A stretch of 64,000 nucleotides of DNA from Phyllobacterium zundukense (GCF_002764115.1 NZ_CP017945.1:62001-126000), one strand, 5' to 3'; counted from the stretch's first letter, positions 52,102-60,951 are shown. Notes: a model not told the origin generated them from the sequence alone. Translations and numbers: made by a program.

Positions 52102-53355
52102 ATGCACTCTCCTCTCATACGCCGCAAGACACTGGTCGTTCTCAAGGGATATCCGCGGCTGTCGGAAACCTTCATTGCCCAGGAATTGCTGGGGCTGGAG
52201 CGTGCCGGTTTCGACCTGACGCTCATCTCCATGCGCAAGCCGACCGACAAGAAGCGCCATCCTATCCATGACGAGATCAAGGCGCGTGTCGTCTATCTGC
52301 CCGAATATCTGCATGAAGAACCGATCCGGGTTTTTCGTGCACTCGTTGGAGGCTGGAAAAAACCGAACTTCAAGCCGCTGCTCAAACAGTTCTGGGCGGA
52401 TTTGCGCCGCGATGTTTCGCGCAATCGCTTTCGCCGTCTCGGCCAGGCGCTCGTTCTGGCGCATGAATGGCCGGATGGCGGCGAATGGCTCCACGCACAT
52501 TTCATTCACACGCCCGCTTCGGTCACGGCCTACGCAAGCATCATGACGGGCGTGCCGTGGACCTGTTCCGCCCATGCCAAGGACATATGGACATCGCAGG
52601 ACTGGGAGCTGACGGAGAAACTCGCGGCGGCGCGATGGAGTGTCACCTGCACGCGTTCGGGTTTCGAGCATATGCGTGAGCTCAAGCACGCCAAGGACAG
52701 GGTGCATCTGAGTTATCACGGTCTTGACCTCGCCCGTTTCGGCCACTTCGATACGGCTCGCTCCAACCGCGACGGTTCAGACCCGGCAGATCCCGTGCAG
52801 ATACTGAGCGTGGGGCGCGCCGTGCCGAAGAAAGGCTATGACATTCTCCTGCACGCCCTCGCCCTTCTGCCTGCCAAGCTCCACTGGCGGTTCACGCATA
52901 TTGGCGGCGGCGATGAGCTGGTGAAACTCAAGCCACTGGCGGAAAAGCTCGGTCTTTCCGCCAGCATTACCTGGAAAGGCGCCCTCGCCCAGGAAGAGGT
53001 GCTTGAGCATTACCGCCGTGCCGATCTTTTTGCACTGGCCTGCCGTGTTGCCGCGGATGGCGATCGCGATGGACTGCCGAATGTCCTGGTCGAGGCATCC
53101 AGCCAGAATCTCGTCTGCGTTTCGACCAATATTTCAGGCATTCCGGAACTTCTGACCGGTGGCGAAAATGGTTTCGTCGTTCCACCGGAAGACCCGAGAC
53201 TGCTTGCCGTCGCGCTTGAACATGCTATTCGCGAGCCTGCCCTTCGGCATCGTCTGGGACAGGCCGCCGAGGCCCGTGTACGCGAGCATTTCGATCACAA
53301 TTCCAGCATCCGCCAGCTCACCCGTCTGTTCGAAAGCGAGTGGCAAAAGGCATGA
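52102..53355 (+). CDS. Glycosyltransferase family 4
   Basis: A 417-residue retaining GT-B enzyme. Start: LVVLKGYPRLSETFIAQELL, a form common in polysaccharide glycosyltransferases. The donor domain has ILSVGRAVPKKGYDILLHAL and the GT4 signature DRDGLPNVLVEASSQNLVCV, with the conserved Glu in LVEA. The end is HAIREPALRHRLGQAAEARV. It lies 17 bases after the first glycosyltransferase gene and overlaps the third by 4 bases. Confidence 0.88.
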   Translation: MHSPLIRRKTLVVLKGYPRLSETFIAQELLGLERAGFDLTLISMRKPTDKKRHPIHDEIKARVVYLPEYLHEEPIRVFRALVGGWKKPNFKPLLKQFWADLRRDVSRNRFRRLGQALVLAHEWPDGGEWLHAHFIHTPASVTAYASIMTGVPWTCSAHAKDIWTSQDWELTEKLAAARWSVTCTRSGFEHMRELKHAKDRVHLSYHGLDLARFGHFDTARSNRDGSDPADPVQILSVGRAVPKKGYDILLHALALLPAKLHWRFTHIGGGDELVKLKPLAEKLGLSASITWKGALAQEEVLEHYRRADLFALACRVAADGDRDGLPNVLVEASSQNLVCVSTNISGIPELLTGGENGFVVPPEDPRLLAVALEHAIREPALRHRLGQAAEARVREHFDHNSSIRQLTRLFESEWQKA

Positions 53356-54485
53356 CCGCACGCTCAGTCTTTTTCTACGTCCAGCACCTTCTCGGGATTG
53401 GCCATCTCGCCCGCGCCAGCCGTGTCGCCTCGGCACTGGCCGACGACAATTTCGACGTCACGATTGTCACCGGCGGATCGCAGGTTGCGGGGTTTCCGGG
53501 AACTGGAGTCAAATCCGTGGTGTTGCCGGCGGTACTCGCCGGCAATGCCGGTTTTTCCGGACTTGCCGACCAGCATGGAAATCCGGTCAACGATGAATTT
53601 CTTGGCCGCCGCCGCGATCTGCTGCTGGAAGCATTCCACAGGGTCCGCCCGGACATCGTCATCATCGAGGCTTTTCCCTTCGGCCGCCGGCAGATGCGAT
53701 TCGAGCTTCTGCCCTTGCTTGATGCCATCGAGGCTACGTCGCCTCGGCCGAAGCTTGTGACCTCCGTCCGCGATATCCTGCAGGAACGCACCAAACCCGG
53801 CCGGGACGAAGAAACCGTCAGCTTGATCAAGGCGCATTTCGACCATGTGCTCGTCCATGGCGATCCGTCCTTCGCCACCCTGCCTGATACATTTCCACTG
53901 GCAGCAGAGATTGCCGGCAAGATCGTCTATACCGGCCTTGTGGCAGGTGCCGTCCCCGCGCCACCTGCCGAAGTCTTCGATATTGTCGTCTCCACCGGCG
54001 GCGGCGCAGTCGGGCTCGACCTCATCCGCTCGGCACTGGAAACGGCGAGGAAGTCCACCTTCCACGGATCATGGTGCTTGATTACCGGGCCAAACTTGCC
54101 GGAAAAGGATTTTGCTGTACTTTCCGCTGAAGCACCGGATAACGTCAGTCTCGTGCGCTTTCGCAAGGATTTTCCGTCCCTTCTCAAAGGGGCGGAACTG
54201 TCGATTTCCCAGGCGGGTTACAATACCGTCTGCGATATTCTGCGAGCGCAATGCCGCTCCGTCCTCGTCCCCTTCACCGCCGGCGGCGAAACCGAACAGA
54301 GTGTCAGAGCCACACGACTGGAAGCCTTGGGCCTCGCAATCGCCTTGCCGGAAAACGGTCTTGACGCCGACATCCTCGGCAAGGCGGTCGAGACGGCCCT
54401 GTCTCAGCCGAAACCACCCGCGCACAGGCTCGATCTCAATGGTGCACAACGCACGGCTGAAGTATTGCGAGAGCTTTTTGATTAG
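53352..54485 (+). CDS. Glycosyltransferase, COG4671/MurG-like (second copy)
   Basis: A 377-residue GT-B protein related to the one at 50873. Start: FFYVQHLLGIGHLARASRVA with the GHLAR loop; donor side: DIVVSTGGGAVGLDLIRSAL and LSISQAGYNTVCDILRAQCR, the latter with the AGYNT loop. It also has a C-terminal TAGGETEQSVRATRLEALGL. ATG 53352 overlaps the stop of the GT4 gene (ATGA); a GTG at 53340 in frame is less likely. The three enzymes probably act on one glycan. Confidence 0.8.
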   Translation: MTARSVFFYVQHLLGIGHLARASRVASALADDNFDVTIVTGGSQVAGFPGTGVKSVVLPAVLAGNAGFSGLADQHGNPVNDEFLGRRRDLLLEAFHRVRPDIVIIEAFPFGRRQMRFELLPLLDAIEATSPRPKLVTSVRDILQERTKPGRDEETVSLIKAHFDHVLVHGDPSFATLPDTFPLAAEIAGKIVYTGLVAGAVPAPPAEVFDIVVSTGGGAVGLDLIRSALETARKSTFHGSWCLITGPNLPEKDFAVLSAEAPDNVSLVRFRKDFPSLLKGAELSISQAGYNTVCDILRAQCRSVLVPFTAGGETEQSVRATRLEALGLAIALPENGLDADILGKAVETALSQPKPPAHRLDLNGAQRTAEVLRELFD

Positions 54486-54660
54486 CGGCCGCCTGACGAA
54501 CCGAAGCGCCATTGACAAGGGAACTTGGGAACCCATGTCATATAGCGTTCATGGTTTGGATGCTGTAGGCTGAACCGATTCAATCATGGAGTCCGTCCAT
54601 GTGCTCTTCAAACGTTTCGATATTTGAAATTCCTGCTGAATTCACAGCTCACGGTTGTCT

Positions 54661-57378
54661 ATGGAAAAAAGTCTAGGTCGCTATATCTGGTCGAATACAC
54701 GGCTGCAGCAGATATGGATTCTGTTTGTCGTGGCCGTTTCGATGATCCCATACTTCCTGTCGTTCGATCTGCCGAAACAGATCGTCAATGGTCCCATTCA
54801 GGGAACAGGGTTCGAAACGCCCGGCTCCACGCAGACCTTCATGCGCATGGAGCCCGATCTTCCCTATATCGGCAAGGTGGTGTTCTTCGACGGACTCGAG
54901 CTCACCCGCTTCCAGATGCTGATGGCGCTCAGTCTGGTGTTCCTGTTCCTCGTCATCATCAACGGTCTTTTCAAGCTCTATATCAACACCTACAAAGGCC
55001 GGCTTGGCGAGCGCATGTTGCGACGCATTCGCTTCGAATTGATCGACCGTGTGCTGCGTTTCCCGCCATCCCAGTTCAAGCGGGTGAAATCGGCCGAAAT
55101 CGCCACGATGATCAAGGATGAGGTCGAGCCGATGGGCGGCTTTACCGGGGATGCCTTCGTCCAGCCGGCACTACTCGGCGGCCAGGCACTGACGGCGCTT
55201 GTCTTCATCATCATGCAGAACCTCTGGCTTGGCATGATCGCTGCCGGCATCGTTGCCGTTCAGGGTGTTGTGATCCCGCGCATGCGCAAGAGATTGCTTG
55301 ATCTTGGCCGCCAGCGCCAGTTGACCGCCCGCGAGCTCTCCGGCCGCGTTGGCGAAATCGTCGATGGCATCGGCACTATTCATGGCAACGATACTTCGAA
55401 CTACGAACGTGCCGATATCGCCGCTCGCCTCGGCCTGATCTTCTCCATCCGCTACGATCTCTATCAGTGGAAATTCCTGGTCAAATTCATCAACAACTTC
55501 CTGGCGCAGGTCACACCCTTCCTGTTCTATTCGATCGGTGGCTTTCTAGCGTTGCAGGGGCGGCTTGATATCGGTCAGCTCGTTGCAGTCATCAATGCCT
55601 ACAAGGATCTGCCTGGACCATTGAAAGAACTCATCGACTGGGATCAGGCGCGTCAGGATGTGCAGGTGAAATATGCGCAGGTTGTCGAACAGTTCAATGT
55701 CGACCGCCTTGTCGATTCGCAAATTCAGGCTTTGGCCCCCGAATCCGTCGGTCCCCTTCAACATTCCCTGAATGCGGTCAATCTGACACTTTCTGACGAC
55801 AGCGGTGCATCGCTCCTCGAGCACGTGTCACTGGAGATCAAACTTGGCGAGACGGTTGCCATCGTCGGCACCAGCGGCAGCGGCGGCGAAGCCCTCGCTG
55901 AAGCCTTCGCGCGGCTGATCTGGCCTGACCAGGGCCGCATTACCATCGATGGCAAGGACATTCTGGAACTGCCGGAATCGATAACCGGGCGACGCATCGC
56001 CTATGCCGCTTCCGATACTTATTTCTTCCACGGAACGTTGCGTGACAACCTTCTCTACGGCCTCAAACATGCGCCGCTGACCAAGGTCGAGTATGAAGGA
56101 AAAAGCGCAGCGCAGTATAAATGGAATATCAATGAGGCGCGCCGTGCGGGCAATCCCGAACTCGACCTCAACAGTGACTGGGTCGATTACGTTTCGGCTG
56201 GGGTCACAGGCCCGCAGGATCTTTTCAAGGTCGTGCGTCCGGTGCTCGATGCCGTGCTGATCTCGCAGGATATTCTCGACATGGCGTTGCGCTCGACCGT
56301 GAACACTGCAACCCATAATGACCTTACCGACCGCATCGTTGAATTGCGGCAGGCCCTGCGCAAAAGCCTGAAAAAGGAGGATCTTGACGATCTGGTCGTG
56401 CCGTTCAAGCTCGATGCCTATAATCAGCAGGCAACTGTCGGCGAGAATCTGCTGTTCGGCACTATGAAGCGGCCGATGATGACCAACAGGAAACTGGCGG
56501 CGAATCCCTATTTCCGTTCCGTTCTCAGGGAGACGGATCTTCATCTTGACCTTTATGCGATGGGTCTTGAGATCGCGGCCAATGCGGTGGAACTGTTCCA
56601 GGATTTGCCGCCGGATCACCCCTTCTTCCAGCAGCTCACATTCATGACTGCCGATGATATTCCGCATTATCAGCAGCTTCTGCAAAAACTGCAGGGCCGC
56701 GGGTTCGAAGCCGCATCACCGGATGAGCGTTCCAGCATCATCAGGTTGAGTTTTTCCTATATCGAGCCGAGACACCGCTTCGGTCTCTTGACCGATGAAC
56801 TCATGACAAAGATCGTCGATGCACGCGCCCGGTTCCACAACAACATGCCGGACGACCTCAAGGCCGTTATCGAACGCTATGATCCGGAACGTTTCATCGC
56901 TTCGGCGACCCTGATGGATAATGTGCTCTTCGGCAGGATCGGCTTCACGCAGGCCGACGGCACTGAGCGTATCCGCGTCATCTTGCGTGATCTCTTCGAC
57001 AGGCTCGACCTTTACGAGAGTGTTCTTTCCATCGGGCTGGATTTCGACGTGGGTTCCGGCGGCAAACGCCTGACCAATGTGCAGCGGCAGAAACTCAACG
57101 TCGCCCGGGCACTGCTCAAACGGGCAGATTATGTGATTTTCAATCGCCCGCTGCCCGCGCTGGACCAGCGCGTCCAGGATCAGATTACCCGCAGTATCAT
57201 GCAAGACCTGCACGAGGAGGGCCATGCTCCGGCGATTATTTGGGTATTGGCCAATTCTGCGCTGGCAAATCTGTTCGACCGGATCATAGTATTCGATCGG
57301 GGTACTCTGGTCGAAGATGGAACGCACGCGACTCTTCTGGAGAAAAACGGTATATTCAAGGAATTGGTGTCATCATAA
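54661..57378 (+). CDS. Degenerate ABC-exporter-like membrane protein without ATPase motifs
   Basis: A 905-residue protein. Residues 1-330 are a normal exporter-type ABC membrane domain (LGMIAAGIVAVQGVVIPRMR, ELSGRVGEIVDGIGTIHGND). A nucleotide-binding-like domain follows, but each motif is broken: Walker A is GTSGSGGE (403-410) with Gly/Glu for Lys/Ser; the signature is LTNVQ (804-808) for LSGGQ; Walker B is YVIFNR (824-829) with Asn-Arg for Asp-Glu; the H-loop region VLANSA has no His. The domain is swollen to about 540 residues, and the post-Q-loop segment occurs three times: GTLRDNLLYG (458-467), ATVGENLLFG (591-600), ATLMDNVLFG (749-758). It lies after three glycosyltransferases and before a cNMP-binding protein. 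ATG 54661 is preferred to TTG 54655. Neither a role nor a substrate is known to me. Confidence 0.8.
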   Translation: MEKSLGRYIWSNTRLQQIWILFVVAVSMIPYFLSFDLPKQIVNGPIQGTGFETPGSTQTFMRMEPDLPYIGKVVFFDGLELTRFQMLMALSLVFLFLVIINGLFKLYINTYKGRLGERMLRRIRFELIDRVLRFPPSQFKRVKSAEIATMIKDEVEPMGGFTGDAFVQPALLGGQALTALVFIIMQNLWLGMIAAGIVAVQGVVIPRMRKRLLDLGRQRQLTARELSGRVGEIVDGIGTIHGNDTSNYERADIAARLGLIFSIRYDLYQWKFLVKFINNFLAQVTPFLFYSIGGFLALQGRLDIGQLVAVINAYKDLPGPLKELIDWDQARQDVQVKYAQVVEQFNVDRLVDSQIQALAPESVGPLQHSLNAVNLTLSDDSGASLLEHVSLEIKLGETVAIVGTSGSGGEALAEAFARLIWPDQGRITIDGKDILELPESITGRRIAYAASDTYFFHGTLRDNLLYGLKHAPLTKVEYEGKSAAQYKWNINEARRAGNPELDLNSDWVDYVSAGVTGPQDLFKVVRPVLDAVLISQDILDMALRSTVNTATHNDLTDRIVELRQALRKSLKKEDLDDLVVPFKLDAYNQQATVGENLLFGTMKRPMMTNRKLAANPYFRSVLRETDLHLDLYAMGLEIAANAVELFQDLPPDHPFFQQLTFMTADDIPHYQQLLQKLQGRGFEAASPDERSSIIRLSFSYIEPRHRFGLLTDELMTKIVDARARFHNNMPDDLKAVIERYDPERFIASATLMDNVLFGRIGFTQADGTERIRVILRDLFDRLDLYESVLSIGLDFDVGSGGKRLTNVQRQKLNVARALLKRADYVIFNRPLPALDQRVQDQITRSIMQDLHEEGHAPAIIWVLANSALANLFDRIIVFDRGTLVEDGTHATLLEKNGIFKELVSS

Positions 57379-57435
57379 GCTGATACTAAAGGTCGGGGAC
57401 ATAGATGGAGCGCTATAAGGGGGTAGTGGACGTTC

Positions 57436-57900
57436 ATGCTTCTGAAAGATGAAGTCGAGATGCTGCGGCGGGTTCCGCTGTTTTCCGGTGTTGCGCCAGC
57501 CAAGCTAAAGCTGCTGGCCTTTACGTCCGACCGCGTCAGTTACAAGGCCGGGCAGACCCTGTTCCGGCAAGGTGATCCAGCCGACGCTGCCTATGTCATC
57601 CTTACCGGCGCCGCCGATATCCTGTCGGATACTCCGAGCGGTGAAATCAAGGTCGCGGAAATCGAGCATGATTCCATCGTCGGCGAAATTGCCATTCTGT
57701 GCGATGTATCGCGTACCGCAACCGTCAGGGCCAATTCAGCTCTTGAAGCTTTGCGCATCAGCAAGGACCATTTTCTCAAGCTCCTGAGCGATTATCCGGA
57801 AATGACCATCGAGATCATGCGGGTGCTTGCCGATCGCCTGAGCCATACGACTACCGAGCTCAGCGAAGCGCGCAGCAAGCAGAAACAGGCCGCGAAGTAG
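57436..57900 (+). CDS. Stand-alone cyclic-nucleotide-binding protein
   Basis: A 154-residue protein made of one CRP-type cyclic-nucleotide-binding domain with no helix-turn-helix. The fold runs VPLFSGVAPAKLKLLAFTSD, then GQTLFRQGDPADAAYVILTG, then the phosphate-binding cassette GEIAILCDVSRTATVRAN, in which Glu and Arg needed for cNMP are present. A C-terminal helix and a basic tail follow. It therefore likely senses cAMP or cGMP and acts on a partner protein, not on DNA. The gene lies 57 bases after the degenerate ABC protein, its most likely partner. Confidence 0.85.
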   Translation: MLLKDEVEMLRRVPLFSGVAPAKLKLLAFTSDRVSYKAGQTLFRQGDPADAAYVILTGAADILSDTPSGEIKVAEIEHDSIVGEIAILCDVSRTATVRANSALEALRISKDHFLKLLSDYPEMTIEIMRVLADRLSHTTTELSEARSKQKQAAK

Positions 57901-57924
57901 TTTCCCGGCGCACGCGTTAGCGGC

Positions 57925-57944
57925 GCATGGCACTCACGCCATGC
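57925..57944. terminator. Hairpin between convergent genes, possible bidirectional terminator
   Basis: GCATGGC (57925-57931) pairs with GCCATGC (57938-57944) over a 6-base loop in the 48-base gap between the cNMP-binding gene and the ZIP gene, which converge. No T run follows on either strand, so intrinsic termination would be weak. Confidence 0.3.
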
Positions 57945-57948
57945 CCAT

Positions 57949-59151
57949 TCAGATTTTGACCAGCATTGCCGTGATGTACATGAAGGCCGTTCCAGCAGCC
58001 AGCCCACCAAATGTTGCAGGCGCAAGCAAGGCGGAAATGCCGGCACCGCGCGACCGGACGATGAGGGCGCTGACCTCGACGATGACCTGAGCAATAGCTC
58101 CTGCGCCGATTGCCAGGGCAATTGCGGTCCATTGCGGCGCGTATGCCAGACTGCCAACCCATATTCCGACAACGGCGGGTCCTCCGGCCAACAGTGCCAA
58201 ACCTGCGAATGAGGCTAGCGTCGGACTTTTCTTCAATATCGGCGCCGCGATTCCGATACCTTCGGTGATATTGTGCAAGGTAAAACCGAGGACAAGAAAC
58301 GTTCCTAATCCAGCCGCGCCTGCAGTGAACGCCGCACCGATCGCCAATCCCTCGCCGAAATTGTGCAGACCGATACCAAGAGCGATATATGTCGCCAAAG
58401 CGAGGCCCGTCGGCGTTCCGTGCCGGCGTCCTATACTCATCAGCACAAGGAAGCTGGCAACAGCGACGAGCACGACCATGACGCTGCCCTGGAAAATTGC
58501 AGCGGACCTTTCTGCAAACTCAAGCGCTTCAACCAGGGTGTCTACCAGCAGGAATGCGAGAAGACCAACGGTCATAGCCAAAAGAAACGTCATCGTTCCG
58601 GGACCGGCACCGCGCAGCGCCGGATAACACATCAGGCCGATGGCGACAGGCAGAATTCCAACGAATGCACCGAGAATGGCCTGTGACCAGAGGCTTCCGG
58701 ACGTGGCGACCGGTGTTGGCACTGCTACGGCGATCTCATGCTCGAACGTCGCTCCGGTATTTGTGACAAAATTGACCTTGTGCGTCTCGCCAAGCACCCA
58801 CGGGAAAGGCAAGCTGATCCAGGCTGTATCGCCCCTCGCAATCGGGCCCTGCGGGTTTTGCTGGAATTCCCAATAGGCATCATCGACCTGAACCTGGGCA
58901 ATCATCATCGGGTCGGAGCCCCCGGCACGAACGAGCAACTGCAATCCGTTGTGGTCAAGGATCGTTCGCTCGATGGTCAGGTTTTCGACTGGTGGTGCGC
59001 CGTTGTTGAAACTTTGGAGCGGGTTCGCCTGGAATAACCAGACGATTGCCGCTGCCAGAACGGCAACGGGAACGAGCAACCAGAATAAACGCGACAATCC
59101 CGACGATGCTGACGCGCGCGACGGGGTACCGTTGACAGGTTCGTGCATCAT
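57949..59151 (-). CDS. ZIP-family metal transporter with extra extracytoplasmic domain
   Basis: A 400-residue membrane protein. The ZIP core (residues about 150-400) has the paired metal motifs LGIGLHNFGEGLAIGAAF and VLGFTLHNITEGIGIAAP, both HNxxEG, typical for the GufA/ZupT group. Unusually, an N-terminal helix (LFWLLVPVAVLAAAIVWLFQ) is followed by a domain of about 100 residues outside the membrane (ILDHNGLQLLVRAGGSDPMM, then WISLPFPWVLGETHKVNFVT) that looks like an Ig-type beta-sandwich. ATG 59151 overlaps the multicopper oxidase stop by 4 bases. Co-transcription with that oxidase and the MntR sites upstream point to manganese. Confidence 0.87.
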   Translation of the reverse strand: MMHEPVNGTPSRASASSGLSRLFWLLVPVAVLAAAIVWLFQANPLQSFNNGAPPVENLTIERTILDHNGLQLLVRAGGSDPMMIAQVQVDDAYWEFQQNPQGPIARGDTAWISLPFPWVLGETHKVNFVTNTGATFEHEIAVAVPTPVATSGSLWSQAILGAFVGILPVAIGLMCYPALRGAGPGTMTFLLAMTVGLLAFLLVDTLVEALEFAERSAAIFQGSVMVVLVAVASFLVLMSIGRRHGTPTGLALATYIALGIGLHNFGEGLAIGAAFTAGAAGLGTFLVLGFTLHNITEGIGIAAPILKKSPTLASFAGLALLAGGPAVVGIWVGSLAYAPQWTAIALAIGAGAIAQVIVEVSALIVRSRGAGISALLAPATFGGLAAGTAFMYITAMLVKI

Positions 59152-60269
59152 GACAGCGTCTCCGAGACATCGAACATGCCCATCCAGCCAAGTTCTGTAA
59201 ATTCTGATTGATGGGCATGGAACATGTAGAGGCCAGGCTCGTGTTCCTTGAAAGTAAACTCGAGGATGCCGCGCTGCGCCTGACACTGCATGATCAAGTC
59301 GACGGTCTTCAGCGTAGGCGTCAATGTTGTTCCCTGATCGTAATAGTCGAAGAAATTGGCATGCAGATGGAACGAGTTGATCGGGTCAAACTCGGTGATA
59401 TTGACCAGATAAATGCGAACGGGACGGTTGCGGTCGATCTTGATTGGTTCCTTGGCATAGCAATGAGCGATCGTATTGCACGCGTAGAATTCATTCTCGC
59501 CGTCGAAATTCGTATCGAACGCGTTCATGACCATGGCCAGTTCCTGCCACTGCGCATTTTCAGGCGAACCAAGAAGCCGTGATTGTGCAACGTCAGCGTG
59601 TTCCGGATGCCGGGCTGGATCAGGGTCGATCACAAACAGGCCATACATGCCCTTGTGAAGATGCCTGGTCAGCGGCAGGGCATGGCAATGGTAAAGATGG
59701 CAGCCGAATGGTTTTGCGTCGAACTCATAGACGAACTCTTCGCCCGGCTCGATAACACCCGCGCCGGGAACACCATCCATCCGCGCCGAATGGATCCCAT
59801 GGAAATGCAGGGAATGCGGGTGCGATCCATTGTTCTTGAGTGTGATCTTAAGGCGATCGCCCTCAGTTGCCCGGAGTGCAGGCCCAGGTACCCGGCCGTT
59901 ATAGGTCCAGGCCGGGAACATAACACCTGGCGCAATTTCGATTTCTTTTTCTTCGACCGTGATCTCGAAGCTGCGCTGTTTTCGGCCGTCTGGAAGTTCG
60001 CTGACGACGCCAGTGTACCAATCTGTCAGCATTGCCGTCGGATCGAAGCCGTTGCGGACATTATCGACCGAGCCGACAGTGATCATCGCACCATGCGCCG
60101 ACCTATGCGCCGATGCCGCAGCATCGACGTTCGGTGTTGGACCGCCGTGATTACGATGGACGTCCTGCGCCGTCGAAGTGCTGGAACAGATGGCTGATGC
60201 GCCGATCGTCGCAATGCTCCCCTCCAACAGACGCCGCCTGCTCAGTTTCGTCTCTACCCATTTCAGCAT
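59148..60269 (-). CDS. Two-domain multicopper oxidase, Tat-exported
   Basis: A 373-residue periplasmic copper protein. A Tat signal is at the N-terminus (SRRRLLEGSIATIGASAI). Copper motifs in order: HPHSLHFHGIH; HLYHCHALPLTRHLHKGMYG, with type 1 ligands His, Cys, His and Met in the first domain; INSFHLHANFFDYY; and YMFHAHQSEFTELGWMGMF in the second domain, which has no Cys. The type 1 site is thus in domain 1 only, as in nitrite-reductase-like two-domain oxidases. Operon with a ZIP transporter and control by MntR-type sites suggest a role in manganese or metal oxidation. Its substrate is not known. Confidence 0.88.
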   Translation of the reverse strand: MLKWVETKLSRRRLLEGSIATIGASAICSSTSTAQDVHRNHGGPTPNVDAAASAHRSAHGAMITVGSVDNVRNGFDPTAMLTDWYTGVVSELPDGRKQRSFEITVEEKEIEIAPGVMFPAWTYNGRVPGPALRATEGDRLKITLKNNGSHPHSLHFHGIHSARMDGVPGAGVIEPGEEFVYEFDAKPFGCHLYHCHALPLTRHLHKGMYGLFVIDPDPARHPEHADVAQSRLLGSPENAQWQELAMVMNAFDTNFDGENEFYACNTIAHCYAKEPIKIDRNRPVRIYLVNITEFDPINSFHLHANFFDYYDQGTTLTPTLKTVDLIMQCQAQRGILEFTFKEHEPGLYMFHAHQSEFTELGWMGMFDVSETLS

Positions 60270-60324
60270 TATGCAGTCCCGCTCCGATTAGCAAATTAAA
60301 TGAATTAAAGCATCGTACTCATAT

Positions 60325-60340
60325 TATAGCAAGTGCTATA
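60325..60340. promoter_or_regulatory. MntR-box-like palindrome, oxidase side
   Basis: TATAGCAAGTGCTATA: two perfect 7-base arms around AG, 56 bases upstream of the multicopper oxidase start. The ATAGC...GCTAT arms match the core of the known E. coli MntR box. A second copy lies at 60416-60429 near mntR. Confidence 0.7.
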
Positions 60341-60415
60341 TTTCACCTGTTCCCGCCTCCCCGATCGGTTCAAAATTTTTCCTCAGTGTAGAAATTTGTC
60401 GGATATGATGAAAAA

Positions 60416-60429
60416 ATAGCCAGGGCTAT
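60416..60429. promoter_or_regulatory. MntR-box-like palindrome, mntR side
   Basis: ATAGCCAGGGCTAT: perfect 6-base arms around AG, 46 bases upstream of the mntR start, preceded by an A run. It has the same layout as the site at 60325-60340, so MntR probably controls both its own gene and the oxidase-ZIP operon. Confidence 0.65.
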
Positions 60430-60474
60430 CTTAGGCAATCCGGCGTCAAAAAAGTTTACGGAAGTGAAGACCAT

Positions 60475-60951
60475 ATGAATCCCGATGACAGCACGCGCAG
60501 CGATTCCGAGAGTTTGCTTGTTGACCCCAGCACCCATATGGAGAGTTTCCGGCGAACCCGTCACAATCGCCGGACTGAGCTGATCGAAGATTATGTCGAA
60601 CTGATTGCTGATCTTATCGAAGATGGGGGAGAGGCCAGACAGGTCGATATAGCGCTGCGCCTTGGCGTAGCCCAGCCGACGGTGGCGAAAATGCTGAAGC
60701 GGCTGGCTGCAGACGGCTATATTCAACAGCGGCGCTATCGGGGCATCTTCCTGACCGATATGGGTAAACAACTTGCAGAACAGAGCCGCGAGCGCCACCA
60801 CATCGTTGAATCGTTCCTGTGCGCCATCGGTATCAGTGTCGAAACGGCACGAATTGATGCCGAAGGTATCGAACATCACGTGAGCCCGGAAACCCTGGAA
60901 GCCTTCAGGCTTTTTGTGGCGAAGACTGGCTCGTTGACCAATCGAGGCTAG
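60475..60951 (+). CDS. mntR: Manganese-responsive regulator MntR
   Basis: A 158-residue DtxR/MntR-family repressor. An N-terminal polar extension of about 28 residues precedes the winged helix: [20 protein letters not shown], then [20 protein letters not shown], then [20 protein letters not shown]. The metal-binding dimer domain has [20 protein letters not shown] and [17 protein letters not shown], with the His and Glu ligands expected. No SH3-like third domain is present, as in MntR. It is divergent from the oxidase-ZIP operon. Its last 47 bases overlap the end of the convergent phosphoesterase gene. Confidence 0.9.
   Translation: MNPDDSTRSDSESLLVDPSTHMESFRRTRHNRRTELIEDYVELIADLIEDGGEARQVDIALRLGVAQPTVAKMLKRLAADGYIQQRRYRGIFLTDMGKQLAEQSRERHHIVESFLCAIGISVETARIDAEGIEHHVSPETLEAFRLFVAKTGSLTNRG

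Noticed and set aside
54585..54601. CATGGA/TCCATG hairpin before the degenerate ABC gene, as terminator of the glycosyltransferase genes
   Set aside because: Short stem, no T run following, and the position fits a leader as well as a terminator.
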